Of a stretch of 64,000 nt of DNA, positions 47,011 to 57,920 are shown piece by piece (positions within the stretch are counted from its first letter, which is position 1; each line of letters begins with the position of its first letter). The DNA lies in the NCBI GenBank assembly GCA_003024785.1, contig PUQB01000193.1, positions 248,001 through 312,000 of the forward strand. Direction: 5' to 3'. The position numbers and the translations under genes were made by a program. This DNA is from Selaginella tamariscina. Lineage: Eukaryota > Streptophyta > Lycopodiopsida > Selaginellales > Selaginellaceae. The notes below the pieces were generated by a model. The model worked only from the letters and a program-made list of their open reading frames with translations. It ran no database searches and was not told the origin of the DNA.

Positions 47011-48210
47011 GAGAAAACACAATTTCAATTGGCTTTATCATTAAATTCTTTTATTCCTTTTAAAGAATGCCTAAAAATACTCATTGTGTGTGTCACATTC
47101 CTATTGGGCCAGTCTAGGATATGAGTCTTAGTAAGAAGTTGCTTTACATAGAGTCTCGATCACGAAGTGAGAATACCACACAGTGAAATTTTAATCATTT
47201 AGTTGCTGCAAATCTCAAATCCAAATTTGTAGCCAAGTGTTGCACTTATTTTTCTGGGGCTGAGAATGGTAGATGTTGAGATGATAAATTTAAATACATG
47301 ATCATTAATGGTTGTTGTCCAGGAAAGTTATGCATCGCCTAAAGAGTTCCAACGCTAGAATTATCGCACAAGAATAGAAAGGACGACAAATGATGTGGTT
47401 TCTAAACAACATTAGCCTAGCAATCAACACAGAAAAGGTGAGACTCAACTTGATACTCAGCTTTTATCGATTCTGCAAAGTGGACCTAAAATACAAAGAT
47501 TGAATATCCTAAGGAATTTGCCTTGTAGGTATGATAATTAGGTTGGAGTTGATGGCTGCAATGTATGATCGTTTGCTCGTGTCATCCTAATAGCTCGGGA
47601 GAAAGGGAAGTAGTACATATGATGATGACAAGTTATGCATCTGTGGTGATAGGAGGTTGCAGTATGAGAAAGTGGACACATTGGTTTTGACTAAAGTTGT
47701 GGACAAGGAGTTTGAAAATAGAACTTCTAGAGGCAATTGAAATCTTTGGTTTCTGCAAGAACACATGTATCAACAAGTTTTGGTGTGGAGGCATGTTCAA
47801 ACTCAATGAAAGAAGGACACAATTGAGATGTTAACATCCAATTAAGCAAGTAAGTGTATGCCGATTACTTCATGGGATGCAAGGTTGATTACAGTAGCAT
47901 CCACAATAAATGTATCAGGGGAAAGCGCAAAAACAAAAGATGCATAATGTCGATTCAAACAATAAGCTCATAACAATCATTATCATGCTGACAAATTGAA
48001 AGCAATGTTGGAAGCTATCAGTTTAATAAGTGTAAATGATTTAGAGAAGGGATTGCAATGTTGGAGGAGGAGCAAGAACGATCAAATAAAGAGCATAACA
48101 TGGAGATATAAAAGATGAATGAAGAATGGTCATTAAGGATATGGAGATTTCTACAAAAAAGCAAGCGATGAATAGGATGTCTCATGAATTGCAAGTCTTT
48201 AGAGACGTTA
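47011..48210. other. Non-repetitive stretch between two repeat arrays, no gene assigned
   Basis: Somewhat less AT-rich than its surroundings (47.3-48.2 kb), with short charged open stretches around 48.05-48.17 kb, but many stops in every frame and no domain recognised. It could be a decayed coding region of a mobile element. Confidence 0.35.
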
Positions 48211-48760
48211 TATAGTCAGTAATACAAGAGGTTACCCACTTCGTGGGCTTAAAGTCTCACTTTATAAGATAAGGAGGTTCACTTTATGGGCTTGGTTGGA
48301 AGTCTCACTTCATGGAATAGGAGGCTCACTCTGTGTGCTTGGTTGGAGTCTCACTTTATAGGATAGGAGGCTCACTTTGTGGGATATGAGGTTTACCTCA
48401 TGGGCATGGTGGATCATTTCCTGTGTAAAAGGTTTCACTTCGTGGCTTAGAAGATCACTTAATGTGTTTGGAAGAAGTGTCACTAATTTGGGAAGGAGTC
48501 TTACTTCATGGGCTTAGAATCTCACTTCATAGGCAAGATTTTCACTTCATAGCGCAAGAGTCTCACTTAGTAAGGAAACAATCTTACTTTTTAAGGTAAG
48601 AGTCTCACTTTATGTGTTTGAAATTTCACTTTGTGTGGTTAGAGTCTCACTCTTACAACTAAGCCCCACTTCATGGCTCACATCGATGTCCTTAGGCCTC
48701 ACTTCATGGTCTTATAGTTTCATTTTGTGATCTTTGAACCTCACTTTGTAAGGTAACAAT
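48211..48760 (+). repeat. Array of TCACTTTGTGGGCTT-type repeats
   Basis: About 20-26-bp units, such as GTCTCACTTTATAGGATAGG, GCTCACTTTGTGGG and TCACTTCATGGGCTTAGAATC, are repeated over twenty times, in opposite orientation to the array at 46.27-47.01 kb. Confidence 0.65.
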
Positions 48761-49300
48761 GTTAATTCATTTAATCAACTCCCTTTCAGGAACCTCAATT
48801 TTTCACATATTTCAGGAAATTAAACTAATTGCAAAAACACTCTTCATGGTGATCACAAGCTGCTATTTATATTTTGTTTCAATATACACTGAAAACATTA
48901 TTTTTAATAATAACTATAAATCAAGAAACAAATCACTCACTAAAATCAAGTGACCAATTATGTCTTCTAGCTTCATTTCATGATTTTTAAGCCTCACTTT
49001 GTAAAGTAACAATATTAATCCATTTAGTCAATTCCCTCTCAAGAACCTCAATTTTTCACATATTTTAGAAAATTAAATTAATATATTACACTAAATTGGT
49101 AGAAAATCTATAATCTCTTGCCTAGTCTGAATAGTCCAAGTAATTTACATTGTAGAACTGTTTTTCATGGTGATCATGAGCTACTCTCCTTGGTGATCAC
49201 AAGTTACTCTCATGTATTTTCTTTCGATATTTACTAAAATATTATTTTTAATCATAATTGCAATAAGAAAACAAATCACTACATGAAATTAGGTGACCAA
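48713..49300. repeat. Tandem duplication of a 250-330-bp unit
   Basis: 48713-48965 and 48966-49300 run parallel: both contain AACCTCAATTTTTCACATAT, TTCATGGTGATCA, a TTATTTTTAAT segment, AACAAATCACT and TGACCAATT. The second copy has an extra internal repeat of TGGTGATCA. Confidence 0.8.
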
Positions 49301-49798
49301 TTCTGGTTCGGTAGTTGTTGTTGTCGCTAACTTTTTTATCATCAAGATACCGGGCTATAACATGTTGAGGGCAATAATCAATATTGGTGGACCCATTCTC
49401 GATCCTAAGCACTGTGACATGCAATCCTAATGTCTTAACCAACCCTGGAATAACATAGGTTTTAATTGTTACAAGGCCAAGGTGCAACCATGTGTGATTA
49501 TGTACTACATACATGCATGTGGCATTTCTGTTGTTACTTAATGATAGAGGAACCAAGCATGTCATAAATATGAGTGTCCATAACCAAACTGGTAATTACT
49601 CACTTTTGTGAATCCATTAAAACATATCAGATAATCTTCATTCAAGGTCTTATATTGGCATTGATCCTCATCACATGTTCTTGACTTATTATGAAGTGCT
49701 AAAGTGATATCTAATGAGGGAGTCACAACCAACACACATGTTCCATGCACGATGCTTTGTGAAGGAGCACAATTCATTGCATTTAAATACATAATCAT
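49248..49798 (-). other. Two adjoining minus-strand open frames of unknown identity
   Basis: Frames of 78 codons (49798-49562) and 105 codons (49565-49248) overlap by four bases on the minus strand. They have ordinary amino-acid composition and several His and Cys residues, but I recognise no domain. The 3' end of the second frame runs into the tandem duplication at 48.7-49.3 kb. They could be a decayed gene with an intron or chance frames. Confidence 0.25.
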
Positions 49799-49839
49799 GT
49801 CCCCCCAACTAGTTGTAACTCATTCGAACTTTTGTATTG

Positions 49840-50215
49840 ATAAATGAAGTGTTTGAGATGAACCTTCTAACTCACAATGTGCTCATGAAGTTAGGGTTGT
49901 GTCTCACAAAGTGATCCTCCAAACCCACTAAGTGAGCCTTTTAGCCCATGAAGTGAGAGGTCATGGCCCATACCAATCAACAAAGTGAGTCTCAAAGCCC
50001 ACGAAGAGAGTTTCGAATCATACACAATGACACTCCAATCTCACAAAGTGAATCTCAAAACCCATGAAGTAAGTTTCATGTCATATGTAGTAACACTCAA
50101 ACCACTAAGTGAATTTCATATCATACGCAGTGACACTCAAAGCTCATGAATTGAGTTTCATGCCATATGTAGTGACACTCAAATCTCATGAAGTGAATAT
50201 TCATTCATTAATTAT
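49840..50215 (-). repeat. Array of CACAAAGTGA-type repeats
   Basis: Units such as TCTCACAAAGTGAATCTCAA and CCCATGAAGTAAGTTTCATG, in the same orientation as 46.27-47.01 kb. Confidence 0.65.
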
Positions 50216-51290
50216 GGTGGCTCATGTCAAGGAATTTATTCCTTAACTCCAATAATACAATAATTGCTTGCAATTTGTTTCAAAACACTTACTTGTAGCT
50301 TATCCAAACTCCAAAATTTAATATAAGTAAACATGTTTGATGGTCAATATGAAAAAGATTTCCTTAGTCCGATGAAATGAGGAAATTAAATAGAGCACAT
50401 GACTTTGAAAAGAAAGTCATTGCAGGGGCTATCAGTATATTTACCAAATTCACAATATTTGTAAGTGTTGTTATAATGATTAAAAATGTTTTTCCTCACT
50501 TATTAAATCTAGATTTGCAAAAAAACAAACTAAGACATTATGTCTACTATGCCAAAATCTGTAGTGGTATTCGTTATATCTAGGGTGTTTATGAGTTAAT
50601 ATTCTTAAAGCTTAACCATTCTTACCCTCGTATTTTGTAATATTATATGTATTTAATCTTAATAGGAGTTGTATTTCAATGTATGTGTGTGAGATTTTTA
50701 ACTTTAACAATTTTACATCACAAATAAGGTTAACGATGTTACTTTTCACATTTAACTCTTAAAGAATCATTTGACTTTTTATGTCTTCTTTCTCAAATCT
50801 TTTATTGTAAGTATTTTTATCAAGTATGGCACCACCACTATTGCTAATCAAATTTAATGATGAGCCAAAGTAGGAAATTGTTAAATTTTAAACTTTTTAT
50901 AGAATAAGTTGTACTGCCTCATTAAATAAATCATTTACTCTTTAAATAATCATACTTAAAGCATGTGGAGATTCACCATTATTAATTTTTGCAGTCAATA
51001 TTCTAACAAGCCAGGTTCTAACCATGGTGTAGTGAAGGGATAATGTCATTAATATAAAGATGACTTATATTAAAATATGCATTGAGAATATTATAAAGCT
51101 ATTTCATATATAAATTGTATAACAAGTGTAGTAGATATGCAAAGAAAAAATATACAAGACATTTTAGGATTAACAATCTAGTTCATATATGAAGACTAAT
51201 GGTATAGGTCTGACATGTCTTTTAGTACAAAGACATCTTAGCATAGCTTCAAGACACAAACATGAACACGGCATTCATTTTTTTGACACG
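50216..51290. other. AT-rich stretch, no gene seen
   Basis: No domain or RNA gene was recognised. A short open frame at 50377-50583 lacks coding character. Confidence 0.45.
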
Positions 51291-51350
51291 AACACGAACA
51301 TGAACATGAAACATGAAAATGAACACAGATAAACACAGGATAAAAACACA
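51281..51350. repeat. Imperfect ACACGAAC / ACATGAAC simple repeat
   Basis: Repeated six- and eight-base units of the form ACACGAACACGAACATGAAC, next to the hAT remnant. Confidence 0.75.
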
Positions 51351-51359
51351 ACAATCTTT

Positions 51360-51735
51360 AGAGCACTCATCTCGTCCAAAAGCTCCTCATTAACATCATG
51401 ATTATCTTCAGTCTTCTTCAATATCAATATCGCAATATGATCCTACTTGGCTCAATCTCATGAACTTGTTGTAGGAAGTGTGGCTGACTATCAACTTGTA
51501 TTACTACACAAATACCAAGTTTGCCGTTTGGCTCATTGCCAAGTAATTCTTCTTATTTGAAGTGGTGTGCCCAAAGATGTTGAACAATTGCTTCACAGAT
51601 AAAGAAGAACTTGCCTAATTAAGCACTTAAACTGCCAACCTTTGCAAATCTGGACCAAAGTAGCCGTTGTCCTCCCACCATTGCATAGAACCCTTTGTTG
51701 TACAATCCATTTGGGAGTCCCTGATGCCAAAATTG
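51360..51735 (-). mobile_element. hAT transposase remnant (C-terminal dimerisation region)
   Basis: Read on the minus strand from about 51735, the sequence gives WEDNGYFGPDLQRLAV, then a SSSLSV segment, then FGHTTSNKKNYL and AMSQTANLVFV. These match in order the hAT C-terminal pattern (W-x-x-x-G, P-x-LQ-x-LA, SSS-x-x-x-E, HT-x-KRN-x-L, LVFV-Y-NL). There are stop codons within it, and nothing of the catalytic core was found. It is therefore a short, dead fragment of a plain DNA transposon, directly abutting a CACTTTGTG repeat array on its upstream side. Confidence 0.65.
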
Positions 51736-51744
51736 CCCTCACTC

Positions 51745-52045
51745 CATTAAACATAAATCTCACTTCATGGGCATGGAATCTCACATTATGGGCTTTTTGG
51801 TTCATTTCGTAGGGCATGACTCTCACTTTGTGGGCCTTAGAGGCTCACTTTGTAGGGAAACAATCTCACTTTGTACGGCACTTCATGAAAAAGAGTCTTA
51901 CTTTGTAAAAAAACATTATAAGAAAAGAGTTTTACTTTATAAGGCTTATTACCTAACCCTCTCTTTGTCAGACTTAGGTTTCACTTCGTGTGATTGAATG
52001 AAATTTCACTTCGTGAGGTTGGTGTCTCACTTTGTATGGATAATA
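51745..52045 (+). repeat. Array of TCACTTTGTGGG-type repeats
   Basis: Units such as AATCTCACTTCATGGGCATGG and CTCTCACTTTGTGGGCC (orientation as at 48.2-48.76 kb), ending in GTCTCACTTTGTATGG. An isolated copy lies near 52187. Confidence 0.65.
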
Positions 52046-53480
52046 ATAATTGATTTTTGATCCAACAATTAAAAATGAAAGTACGTAAAATTTTCTTTTT
52101 TTATTTAATAATGTAAATCTATTCTCAAGAGAATGAACAATAAATTTTCAAGAATTATCTGCATTGCTGACCCAAATATCACGGTGAGTCACAAAGTAAA
52201 ATGAATAAACATTTAAAATAATTTCAACTCATTTAATCTTCACGTAATAACATGAATATTTAAAACTGTTCATTTGCAATATTTTTTCAAATAAGTTTTT
52301 TAAAACATATTCATTTCTAAAAAAGACATATTTTTATATATTTAATTATGCTAATAGGATACTGCAATCGTGAAGTGAACTTTGAATATGACATTTAATA
52401 TATATAAATCAATGGACATAATAATTAAATAGTTTCACTTAATAAAATATGGATTACTCATTTATTTAGATTTAACAATTAAGATAATTCAAATTTATCA
52501 ATAATATATGAATTTCTCCCAAGTTGAATTATAGAGACACATTATGCTCACGGTCTCAATTGATGAAGATACACAAACAAAAAGGTGGACGATTCATATG
52601 TATATATGACAATTAAATCTCAATATAATAAATTTCACTCATATATTCTCAAAAGTTTTTCCAAAGTATTTAAAAATTAAGGTAATTCATTAAATTATTA
52701 AAATAAAAAATTTTAAATAAACATTTCAATCGCATATGACTCACTTTATTAATAATTTTATCACTTTGCAAATCACATATAGTGTGAAATGCTAACCGTT
52801 AAATATTTATTAGTTTTAATTCAAGGATAAAAACACATACAATATCGCCATTGATGGTCGTCTCTTATGTATCACTGTGCAATTAACAATGTGTGTGTGA
52901 GATTTAAAAATGTGTGATTCATCAATTTCAACTGACATATCAACATTTTTTTTTTAAACCAGGTTTTAACTACGTAATACATGTTTCATTCGACAGACCT
53001 CCTCCAGAAAAAACCCAGGTTCTAACTACGTACTACATTTTGCATTTGGTATTGGTGCATCCCTTGGTGTATTATTTTGTGTGTTATTGGACAAGTTTAT
53101 CCATTGTTATGTAATCAAGATGCACAAGTTAGTGTTCCCATGCACAATTGCTATTGTTCCATTTGCAAGATGGTGTGATTTCAATTTCTAATAAAATCTT
53201 CAAAAACAAATAAATAATTGCTCACTTCCATCTCTTCTCCATAGCTCACCACTTAAAGTCCTTTCTCTCTTCCTCCCTTGTACAAGACGAGGACGCAATT
53301 TAAGTTGATGTCTATATAAAGAACTTTTTTTTATAAGATGATTATGAAATGCAAATAATGATGACTAAAATTAAGAACAATGAAGCATAAAATGAATTTT
53401 ATATAGTATTTGTTTTTTCATACGGTTATTTCATTAATTACATCGAGAAATAATTAATTTGTTTAGCGATTTAATTATGG
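52046..53480. other. AT-rich stretch, no gene seen
   Basis: Apart from a short repeated phrase (CCAGGTT.TAACTACGTA, near 52960 and 53013) nothing was recognised. Confidence 0.45.
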
Positions 53481-53499
53481 AATAGAAATGATAATTAAG

Positions 53500-54640
53500 A
53501 ATAACGCGAAGTATGCTCCAATTAAAAGATATGCGGCTTCACAACAGTTTCTTCATCTTTTGTATTTACTCCTAATTGTATTATTTAATATAGAATTTAT
53601 AATTTATAGACTATATATTATATCGAAACCAACAACCTCAAATATTCCTGTCCCTCCACTCTACCGACTCTACCAACTGAATTAAATATACAACAAACGT
53701 CCTATATTATTTGATAGTTTGTACACTACGGTGTATACATCTCAAGAATATATGTATCCTATCAACGGAGTTTAATGCTTAAACTTAGTGAGAAGACACG
53801 ATATTCATGATATTATTTGCAAATAATATAAGCATGTTCAAATTATTCTTATTTTAATTTAAATAAAAAATTCACAAAAGAATTGTATAAAATACATGAA
53901 GAAAAAGTAATGATTTTATTTTAATTGATATATTATTATATATAAAAAGTATTGTAAATGACATACACATATGTTAGAAAAATTATAAATGTATATATTT
54001 TTGTGTTTTTCTGAATGTTATTATAGAACTTTAATTTAAATATCATTTCTAGCTATGATTGTTTTCATAATTACTCTCTAGTGTGTATATATGTGTGTGT
54101 GTGTGTGTGTGTGTATGTGTTATTGCAATACCATTTCTTTGATATTCAACAGCATATATGCTTAAAATATTCTTACCTTGTTAAATGTTTTAACCTTTAA
54201 ATTATACCCGTAGTCACGTGACATGTTCCCGTAAGACTAGTTCTCATGTGCATTATTCATGATAATCTGCTTTGTTTACTGGTAATAATGTGACGGACTA
54301 CCTACATACTAAATTATCTAGTAACGTAGTGGTGTCAAGGTTAAACTCTTTAAAAACTTCTTAAAATAAGTGTTTTTGTTTTTAATTAATGTGTGTGTTC
54401 AAATTCCTTCCGACGGTAGACACACATATCAGTCCAGATGCCGACTTAATTCGTATAAAGTTGAGAATGTCGATCAAAAACAAGCTTGAGGCTGCCGGTC
54501 AATTATGGTGGGAAATAGAATTGTTATTGCTTGGCGTGGAATTTAGGAGACATGGTGACTTTTGTTCAAGTCGAGGCCCTATGCGCACTCCACCTTCTTC
54601 TTGGAAGCCCTTACAATGCTCAATTCATAATACTAACAAG
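53500..54640. repeat. Partial third copy of the duplicated block, upstream of B3
   Basis: Shares CTACCAACTGAATTAAAT (about 53667), the GT microsatellite region, GGCTGCCGGTCAA and CGCACTCCACCTTCTTCT with 15.9-17.05 kb and 41.2-42.24 kb, but is shorter and more diverged. Confidence 0.65.
54081..54119. repeat. GT microsatellite
   Basis: A run of GT units with flanking TATATGT, at the same relative place as the GT run at 16374-16441. Confidence 0.9.
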
Positions 54641-54905
54641 GGTAATCCTCGGCTGTAACTTGTTTATACTTCATTCACAATTTGTTTCTCTCTATAAAAG
54701 GCGGACATAAAGAAGCAGGGGTCTACACAGTGTTCACAATCGCGGGGACTTCACCGTAGACGACTTACTCAGTGCCACAAAGAACGGGAGCTGCTGTGTG
54801 ATTGTGTGTTCGCGGCACCTAAGCCAGAGAAACAGCCCCATAAGCCAATTGTTCCGAATGTCTTTGTCGTGGTCGAGAACATACATGTGTGTCTATAGAA
54901 GTGCA
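54640..54905 (+). pseudogene. HMA-domain protein, type B copy B3 (exon 3 remnant)
   Basis: Only an exon 3-like part remains (about 54701-54900). It contains equivalents of KKQG-YTVFTI-GDFTVDDLLSATKN and the C-terminal VPNVFVVVENIHVCL, with several frame changes and a lost VDELE segment. No exon 2 with the cysteine loop is found upstream, where the start-codon region runs almost directly into the end of intron 2. It is non-functional. Confidence 0.75.
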
Positions 54906-55648
54906 GAAGATAGGAACTTGTAAATAATGCTGGATTTGTAAAAACAATGATGTGAATAATGCTTGGTATAATAGAGTTTACGTTTTTATTTTTGTTTTTT
55001 TTTTTTAATTTGATTTTATACATTTATCATTTTTCATGTATAATACATTAAATTCCTAAAAATTGTGATGAAGTATAATATAATCCGAGATAAGACGAGC
55101 AAAACAAGTTACAACTTTCTACCTTGCACGTGCTTGTTTAAACTTTAACCTGTCACTTACAGAGAGACACAGCAGGGTTCGGGTACGTAACGTACAGTAG
55201 CACTTAAATATTTTACTAGTTTTATAAATGAGAGTGCTAATTAAAATAAACTAATAACTTTATATTATGTCTTAAAATGTTTATTGAATTTAATTCTTTA
55301 TACATACACGCTACAATCTGCCAGTGCATGCCTACATGTGTGTCCCATGAACACACATACTATGTCTTTGTGTGTGTATACATAAAATTCAAATATAATA
55401 ACTTGCTTCTATAGCTCGATGATTTGCACCTATGCATGAAACATCATAGCATATATTAATCTTAAGTAGCATGTGGTTCATAATTATAGTGCAATGCCAG
55501 CTTATGCCAACTATCTGTCATACCAAACCTTTTAAACAAAGTGTTGTCAGAGAGACCACTGTTCTCTCCGACTATCAGTTCTACAATATATAACTGGCCC
55601 AGCTCAACGAAATCTTATTGGGATTGAGCACAATTTGTGCACTTCAAT

Positions 55649-56234
55649 ATGGCACGGAAGGTACTTGTTTAAATGCATCCTACATTCTCAGATCTGCACC
55701 TTATTTTGTTACAGATTGTCCTCAAGACATGTAAGAATTGTGCAGACAAAACTCCTGAAATTGATCCATGGCGTCAAAGGTAACTTGAATCACACCATAC
55801 ACACATTTCTTCAGGGATTTTCTCAAAATTAGCTCCATTTTAAATTCAAAACGATGCTTGTTTCGACAGGAATAGACAAGGTGGAGGTAGATAATAAGGG
55901 GACCTCCCCCTTGTTTATCATAACCGGGGATTTTGATGTAAGTGATGTACTGAGGGCCACGCAGAGCATGAGAAGGTGTGTATCTGTGGAGTCTGTCGAA
56001 GAGCTTCCTAAGAAAGATGATAAGAAAGATGATAAGAAGGATGATAAGAAGGAAGACAAATCGAAAGCAGTCGTACCCAAGGTCGAAACTAATCAGATCG
56101 TCGTGAAGATGGACGGCAAGGGATGGCCGGTGTTTCCAAAGGAGTTTTCATGTATTACTCCGGGTACCAGCATTATTATCATGGTTAAGAATCTTACTTT
56201 GTGTTCTCATGGTAAGCATGGCGGGTGTTGCTGA
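55649..56234 (+). CDS. HMA-domain protein, type A copy A5; complete except for one extra base in exon 2
   Basis: Exon 1 is 55649-55660 (MARK), exon 2 is 55715-55779 and exon 3 is 55870-56234, all with GT-AG introns. Exon 2 encodes IVLKTCKNCADK (CxxC metal site) but is 65 nt where its relatives have 64, because a run of A after GCAGAC is one longer. As written, the frame does not continue into exon 3. Exon 3 is otherwise the best type A example: GIDKVEVDNKG, FIITGDFDVSDVL, a Lys/Asp linker of four near-perfect KDDK repeats, CITPGTSIIIMVKNLTLC, and a C-terminal GGCC. AATAAA follows downstream near 56262. The change could be a real inactivating base or a homopolymer sequencing error. Confidence 0.6.
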
Positions 56235-56977
56235 AGTTATGTATGTAAATAATATTTATAATAAATAAAGTCAACGTAAGTTTTAAATGCAATAACAGAT
56301 GGATGTGCCACTTGTTCAAGTAGCAGAGATATCTGTAAAAAGGATATGTTTATGTACAAAATCTTATCAATTTTACAAGTATAGATGCTTATTAATATAA
56401 TTTGGTTGGGATTCATTTAAGTCAAATAAAATATTCAGAAGGGAGCAAAATAAATAAAAAGAATCTTCACACATGAAAGTTTAATTATCTTTCACATATG
56501 AAAGTTTATAAAAGGTCTTACAGATCCTGCTGCGGTACATTGTATTAAGTAAATATTATCTTTTTCTAAATCCATTAAATGTGTGTATGCTTATGTTTAG
56601 TATTTATCAATTAATTATTAATATATATATTTGATACTGTATTTAAACCTTTTTTAAATACTAATATATCTTTGATTATGAAAATTTAAAGACATCTCCT
56701 GGATTTACAGATAATTGGGTTTATGAAGTTTCAGTATTAACTACTAATTAATGTAACCATATAGCTTCTTCCTTTTCCGCTGTTTGTATGTGGCGCTCGT
56801 GCTCGGACACGTCTATATGGTCAACAATGTCGTCAACAACGACTTTATGGAAACGGTCAAACCCTGGAGTTCAGGAGATTGTTTGTTCATCGCGCCTTCT
56901 TCCAAGAAGCTCAGAACTCCGAGTAACAAAGCTCTTAAAAGGGCACACCACTTCATGGGGGCAGAAACAGGAAAAGT

Positions 56978-57436
56978 ATGGCTCGCAAGGTAATCCCTGC
57001 AGCTCTATCTCTCTCTTCTCTCTCTAACGATCAGGTGGCTCTCAAGGCTTATATCTCCTGTAACAGATGCTGCAATTGTGGGGACAAGCTCCTTATGTGG
57101 ATACTGGAAGTCAAAGGTATAGCTTGTTTCTGCTGGGTACACGCTATGCTTATTCACAATTTTTTTTATTTTGTAGGCGTGCAGAAGGCCGACATAGAGA
57201 AAGATGGGTGCTACACTGTGTTCAAAATAACTGGGGACTTCACCGTAGATGGCTTACTCAGGGCCACCAAGGACAGGAGCTGCTGTGTGACTGTGTATTC
57301 AGTTGATGAGCTGGAGGCACCGAATACTCGGATTGTTCCGTGTCCATACTCGAACGGACGCTCGTCCTCTCTTCCCCATGGTACGAATGTGGTTGTGATA
57401 GTAAAGAACTTATATATGTGTCCGTACAAGTGCTGA
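56978..57436 (+). CDS. HMA-domain protein, type B copy B4 (intact)
   Basis: Exons 56978-56989, 57035-57116 and 57177-57436 with introns of 45 and 60 nt give a 117-residue protein. Exon 2 reads VALKAYISCNRCCNCGDKLL, a cysteine-rich loop that contains a CxxC (CCNC) plus two more cysteines. Exon 3 carries GVQKADIEKDGCYTVFKITG, a middle region with SCCVTVYSVDELEAPN, then a Pro/Ser-rich stretch and the shared end VVVIVKNLYMCPYKC. The fold is inferred as HMA (metal chaperone or sensor class), and the ligand is unknown. The first intron is one of the shortest here. Upstream sequence resembles B5 rather than B1-B3, so B4 and B5 form a subgroup from a later duplication. Confidence 0.85.
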   Translation: MARKVIPAALSLSSLSNDQVALKAYISCNRCCNCGDKLLMWILEVKGIACFCWVHAMLIHNFFYFVGVQKADIEKDGCYTVFKITGDFTVDGLLRATKDRSCCVTVYSVDELEAPNTRIVPCPYSNGRSSSLPHGTNVVVIVKNLYMCPYKC

Positions 57437-57539
57437 AGCTGGGGCACTGATATTAATGAAGAACAGTAACACCACCTGAAACGATTATAAGTTTTTCTTT
57501 GCTTTTATTTGTAATTAGTACGTGCAATACATTTGTGAA

Positions 57540-57920
57540 GAAACATGAAGAGTTTTATTATAACATGTGAGTTTGTTGCTATAAACTTAAAAATTTCTGA
57601 AATCGGTTTTGACTTTTGCAAATAGATTAGGAGTGGACAACACACAGACTACGTGTCTTTGTGTGTGTATATGCCGAGTATATGGAGTCAAAATAGTTTG
57701 CGTTTATTTAAAGTGATTGGCATTGTCAACTTTAACTCGTACGAATGAACGGAAACATCAAAGGAAACAACACAGGAAACATCCTAGCAGTAGCACATCA
57801 AGTTCATGTCATATGTCAGGAATGCACAGCAATGCTGTCATACCAAACGTTTTATGGTTCAATTCCCCGTAAGTTTTAAAGAGCCTGAGATGTAACCCTA
57901 GTGAATTTCGTATGCAGTGG
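57540..57920. repeat. Duplicated segment downstream of B4 (matches about 60360-60740)
   Basis: Shared GTTGCTATAAACTTAAA, GGTTTTGACTTTTGCAAATA and AGTTTTAAAGAGCCTGAGAT in the same order. It marks the B4/B5 unit duplication. It contains pieces also found upstream of the type A genes (4540-5000, 39070-39560). It is non-coding. Confidence 0.75.

Noticed and set aside
49248-49798. A spliced host gene
   Set aside because: There is no recognisable domain and no clear splice pair joining the two frames, and the end runs into a tandem duplication. It is kept only as an unassigned feature.
55829-56080. Minus-strand frames antisense to A5 and A3 exon 3 (Ser/Leu repeats)
   Set aside because: They are shadows of the Lys/Asp-rich linker repeats of the HMA genes.
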